Positions 62,550 to 64,000 of a DNA stretch of 64,000 bases are shown in pieces (positions within the stretch are counted from its first letter, which is position 1; each line of letters starts with the position of its first letter). The notes below the pieces were generated by a model. That model saw only the letters and a program-made list of their open reading frames with translations. It did no database searches and was not told the origin of the DNA. The stretch comes from Bacteroidota bacterium (GTDB lineage: Bacteria; Bacteroidota; Bacteroidia; Flavobacteriales; Weeksellaceae). The DNA is taken from contig JAFAFC010000013.1 in NCBI GenBank assembly GCA_023423715.1, positions 18,556 through 82,555 of the forward strand, written 5' to 3'. A program made the position numbers and the translations under genes.

Positions 62550-63317
62550 TTATAGATGAGTGATTTTTAAAAATTCCTCGACAAACAAATCCATTTTCGT
62601 TGCTTTCATCAACTGTGGTTCAGCAGGTAGCAAACTTGATCGGAATACATAACTGGCTGTGTCGTCTGTTTCCTTTCGGAAACGCTTGCTGTCCATTATC
62701 CTTGTTTCCATTATGGGCAGGTTGAGTTCTTTGATGACACTTTGATACGCATCATACAAACCTGTTTTTTCCCTGCCGTCCACTTGGTTCCAGAACAACC
62801 ACATCTCTTGTTCGGGATTTCCCTCGTCCGTTTGTGGAAGTCCGAGAAAGGCTTTGGTAAAGCCCAATGTACTTTCCACTACCAAACGATCGGCAGTAAT
62901 GGGCGAAAAGATAAAGTCCATTTTTTTCAAGGTAGTCAGTACGCCTTTGGTATTGGCTGTTCCGGGCAGGTCGAAGAAAACTACATCCGGTTCAACCGCA
63001 GATTGGCTTTTATATTCCGATGCTTTATCCAAAGCCGTTTCAGCCTTGCATTTAATAATCGGGTACGCTTTTTTGTTGATGGATTGAAACTGCTTCATTG
63101 CTATCTTTTTATGGTAGTCGTTCTGCATTATGGTTCTCTTATCCCGTTCACGCATATTGGTCAGGCTGTGTTGCGGAAAGTCGCAGTCCATCACCAGCAC
63201 ATTAAAACCTAAACGGTAGTGTAGCACACTTGCCAGCAAAGTGGTCATTGTAGATTTTCCCACACCGCCTTTTTGGGTGGAGAAGCTGATTTTTAAAGTT
63301 TTCTTTGTTGTTTCCAT
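62550..63317 (-). CDS. traA: ParA-family ATPase TraA
   Basis: A 255-residue ParA/MinD-like ATPase. The Walker A is QKGGVGKST at 15-23, the A' Asp is in VMDCDFPQHS and the Walker B in VVFFDLPGTANTKG. It begins the leftward tra block. Its role in this ICE type may be segregation or positioning of the mating machine. Upstream lies the long regulatory region to the window edge. Confidence 0.9.
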   Translation of the reverse strand: METTKKTLKISFSTQKGGVGKSTMTTLLASVLHYRLGFNVLVMDCDFPQHSLTNMRERDKRTIMQNDYHKKIAMKQFQSINKKAYPIIKCKAETALDKASEYKSQSAVEPDVVFFDLPGTANTKGVLTTLKKMDFIFSPITADRLVVESTLGFTKAFLGLPQTDEGNPEQEMWLFWNQVDGREKTGLYDAYQSVIKELNLPIMETRIMDSKRFRKETDDTASYVFRSSLLPAEPQLMKATKMDLFVEEFLKITHL

Positions 63318-63515
63318 TATTTAAAAATTTATTGTTACACACTTTATCTGTTTTGCAGGATTGAATATTTGTTTGTCTGATTATAACCTCATTCCTATAT
63401 TCCTGCATTCTCTTTTGGGTACTTTCCTGTACAGGTATTTGCTTTCATTTTTGCCTTGTCAGGTACATTCTTTGGCAAGTGGAAAAACTTGCAACAGGTA
63501 AATTGCTTTACCGCT

Positions 63516-63569
63516 TTTATGCTTTCACACTTTTATTGTTTTATGCTTTTAAAACCTTATGCTTTTATT
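63516..63569. repeat. three TTATGCTTT units
   Basis: TTTTATGCTTT at 63517-63527 and 63541-63551, and TTATGCTTT at 63559-63567, in an A/T-rich stretch upstream of traA. Confidence 0.5.
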
Positions 63570-63691
63570 CCAAACTACCTGTTTGCAAACCTGATTTTCT
63601 TCTTTGTTTAGATACATTTTTTACTACCTGAACTAAAATTATACGGCAAATAAAGCGATTGATTTAACCGCTGATTGAGCTGTGGCGGTGT

Positions 63692-63720
63692 TTGGCGTTC
63701 AAAGGCAGTGTTTGGCACTG
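63692..63720. repeat. TTGGCGTT...GTTTGGCACTG repeat upstream of traA
   Basis: Preceded by a half unit (GGCGGTGTTTGGCGTT from 63684), so the site is two 20-base units in tandem. Copies are also inside traD and upstream of the HTH pair. Confidence 0.65.
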
Positions 63721-63813
63721 CGATACAGTATAAACCTTTCGTAAACAGGTATTTACTTTGTAAAATGATTTTTATTAATGGATTTATGCAAAAGTCTTTT
63801 GACAAAACGGAAG

Positions 63814-63850
63814 GTAACGGGAACGGCATCGAGCCGTTTTTCCCTGTTAC
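63814..63850. repeat. long hairpin near the right edge
   Basis: GTAACGGG (63814-63821) pairs with CCCTGTTAC (63842-63850, one bulge) outside an inner AACGGC/GCCGTT stem (63822-63838). Confidence 0.6.
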
Positions 63851-63854
63851 ATTT

Positions 63855-63879
63855 AATCCGTCCCGCAGGGCGGATTTTT
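63855..63879 (+). terminator. terminator-like hairpin
   Basis: AATCCG (63855-63860) pairs with CGGATT (63871-63876), inner CCC/GGG, followed by five T. Direction would be rightward. Confidence 0.5.
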
Positions 63880-63900
63880 GTGTTCAACGGAACACGGCAA

Positions 63901-63947
63901 GTTGTGTTTTTAGGCACTCGAAACCGAGTTTAGTGCCACAAAACAAC
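63901..63947. repeat. hairpin next to the window edge, possible oriT element
   Basis: GGCACT (63913-63918) pairs with AGTGCC (63932-63937), with an alternative inner ACTCG/CGAGT stem (63916-63929) and outer GTTGT/ACAAC. Hairpins of this sort often sit beside the nick site of mobile elements. Confidence 0.45.
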
Positions 63948-64000
63948 TTTGCCTGCTGGGAGCTTAAAAAACGTCGTACGAAGTCAGCGTTTTTGTGTGT

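Larger units (their letters stand above)
63432..63751. repeat. six CAGGTA/TACCTG boxes upstream of traA
   Basis: CAGGTA at 63432-63437, 63460-63465, 63497-63502 and 63746-63751; TACCTG at 63578-63583 and 63625-63630. The first is part of the palindrome CCTGTACAGG (63426-63435). Chance would give about 0.16 in 320 bases on both strands. Confidence 0.5.
16803..64000. mobile_element. integrative and conjugative element, left part (right end outside window)
   Basis: A continuous mobile element of the Bacteroides/Flavobacteria tra type. It begins near a tyrosine recombinase at 17046 and continues past the window edge. It holds ssb and PRTRC maintenance genes, metal/oxyanion cargo, an IS110 element, defence genes and leftward transfer genes traA-traQ. 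Relaxase, coupling protein and right attachment site are not seen and should lie to the right. The left boundary is approximate: the last chromosomal gene ends at 16785 and no tRNA or exact att repeat could be identified. Confidence 0.85.
63318..64000. other. gene-free, repeat-rich region upstream of traA (control region, possible oriT)
   Basis: 683 bases with no gene. It has six CAGGTA boxes, three TTATGCTTT units, the 29-base repeat with an upstream half unit, and three hairpins near the right edge. Frames here (such as 63608-63829) read through the repeat and have no support. Mobilisation genes should be to the right. Confidence 0.6.

Noticed and set aside
63608..63829. 73-codon reverse frame near the right edge
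   Set aside because: It reads through the 29-base repeat and the CAGGTA region; the resemblance of VPNTAFERQ to traD is due to the repeat, not to homology.

Overview
The window looks like a low-GC member of the Bacteroidota, order Flavobacteriales, probably near the Weeksellaceae (Empedobacter, Chryseobacterium, Elizabethkingia and relatives). The evidence is the Bacteroidetes-type tra genes, TAnnTTTG promoter boxes, weak ribosome binding sites and A/T-rich spacers. The genus is inferred from gene content, not proven.

Bases 1-16800 are chromosomal. A leftward glycogen synthesis set (glgC partial, glgA, glgB) is followed by a CBM-esterase and an M17 aminopeptidase. Next comes a compact rightward cluster of two ATP-grasp ligases, an alpha/beta hydrolase, a GCS2-type carboxylate-amine ligase, a class I glutamine amidotransferase and an ATP-grasp-like protein. 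It looks like a poorly characterised peptide or amide ligase pathway. A FUSC-family membrane protein, a 4'-phosphopantetheinyl transferase and a small membrane protein close the region.

From about 16.8 kb to the right edge the window is one integrative and conjugative element (ICE) of the Bacteroides/Flavobacteria tra type. It opens with a tyrosine recombinase whose frame is broken. A maintenance block follows (ssb, DUF932, DUF1281, PRTRC proteins E, C, B and ThiF). The oxyanion cargo block holds a SulP transporter, ArsR, DUF6428, DoxX, ChrA, a metallophosphoesterase, GcvH, Acr3 and NhaA, with ArsR-like operators at three places. Then come an IS110-family element, two orphan genes, a receiver-domain protein and two paralogous HTH proteins. 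The leftward tra genes run from traA (63.3 kb) to traQ (43.2 kb). The right edge (63.3-64 kb) is a gene-free, repeat-rich, structured region that may carry oriT or the control region; mobilisation genes would lie beyond the window.

The ICE carries defence cargo in two places. Between traD and traE sit a single-polypeptide SIR2-APAZ-Argonaute gene and a complete qatABCD operon. Between the HTH pair and traQ sit a tightly coupled two-gene operon (533-aa unknown protein plus 883-aa double-HKD phospholipase D-like protein) and a convergent TIGR02391-like protein. The two-gene operon matches no defence system I can name and is the best candidate here for an undescribed system. Two ICE genes (the recombinase and PRTRC-E) are each broken by one missing base in a homopolymer run. 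Either the element is decaying or the assembly has homopolymer errors.
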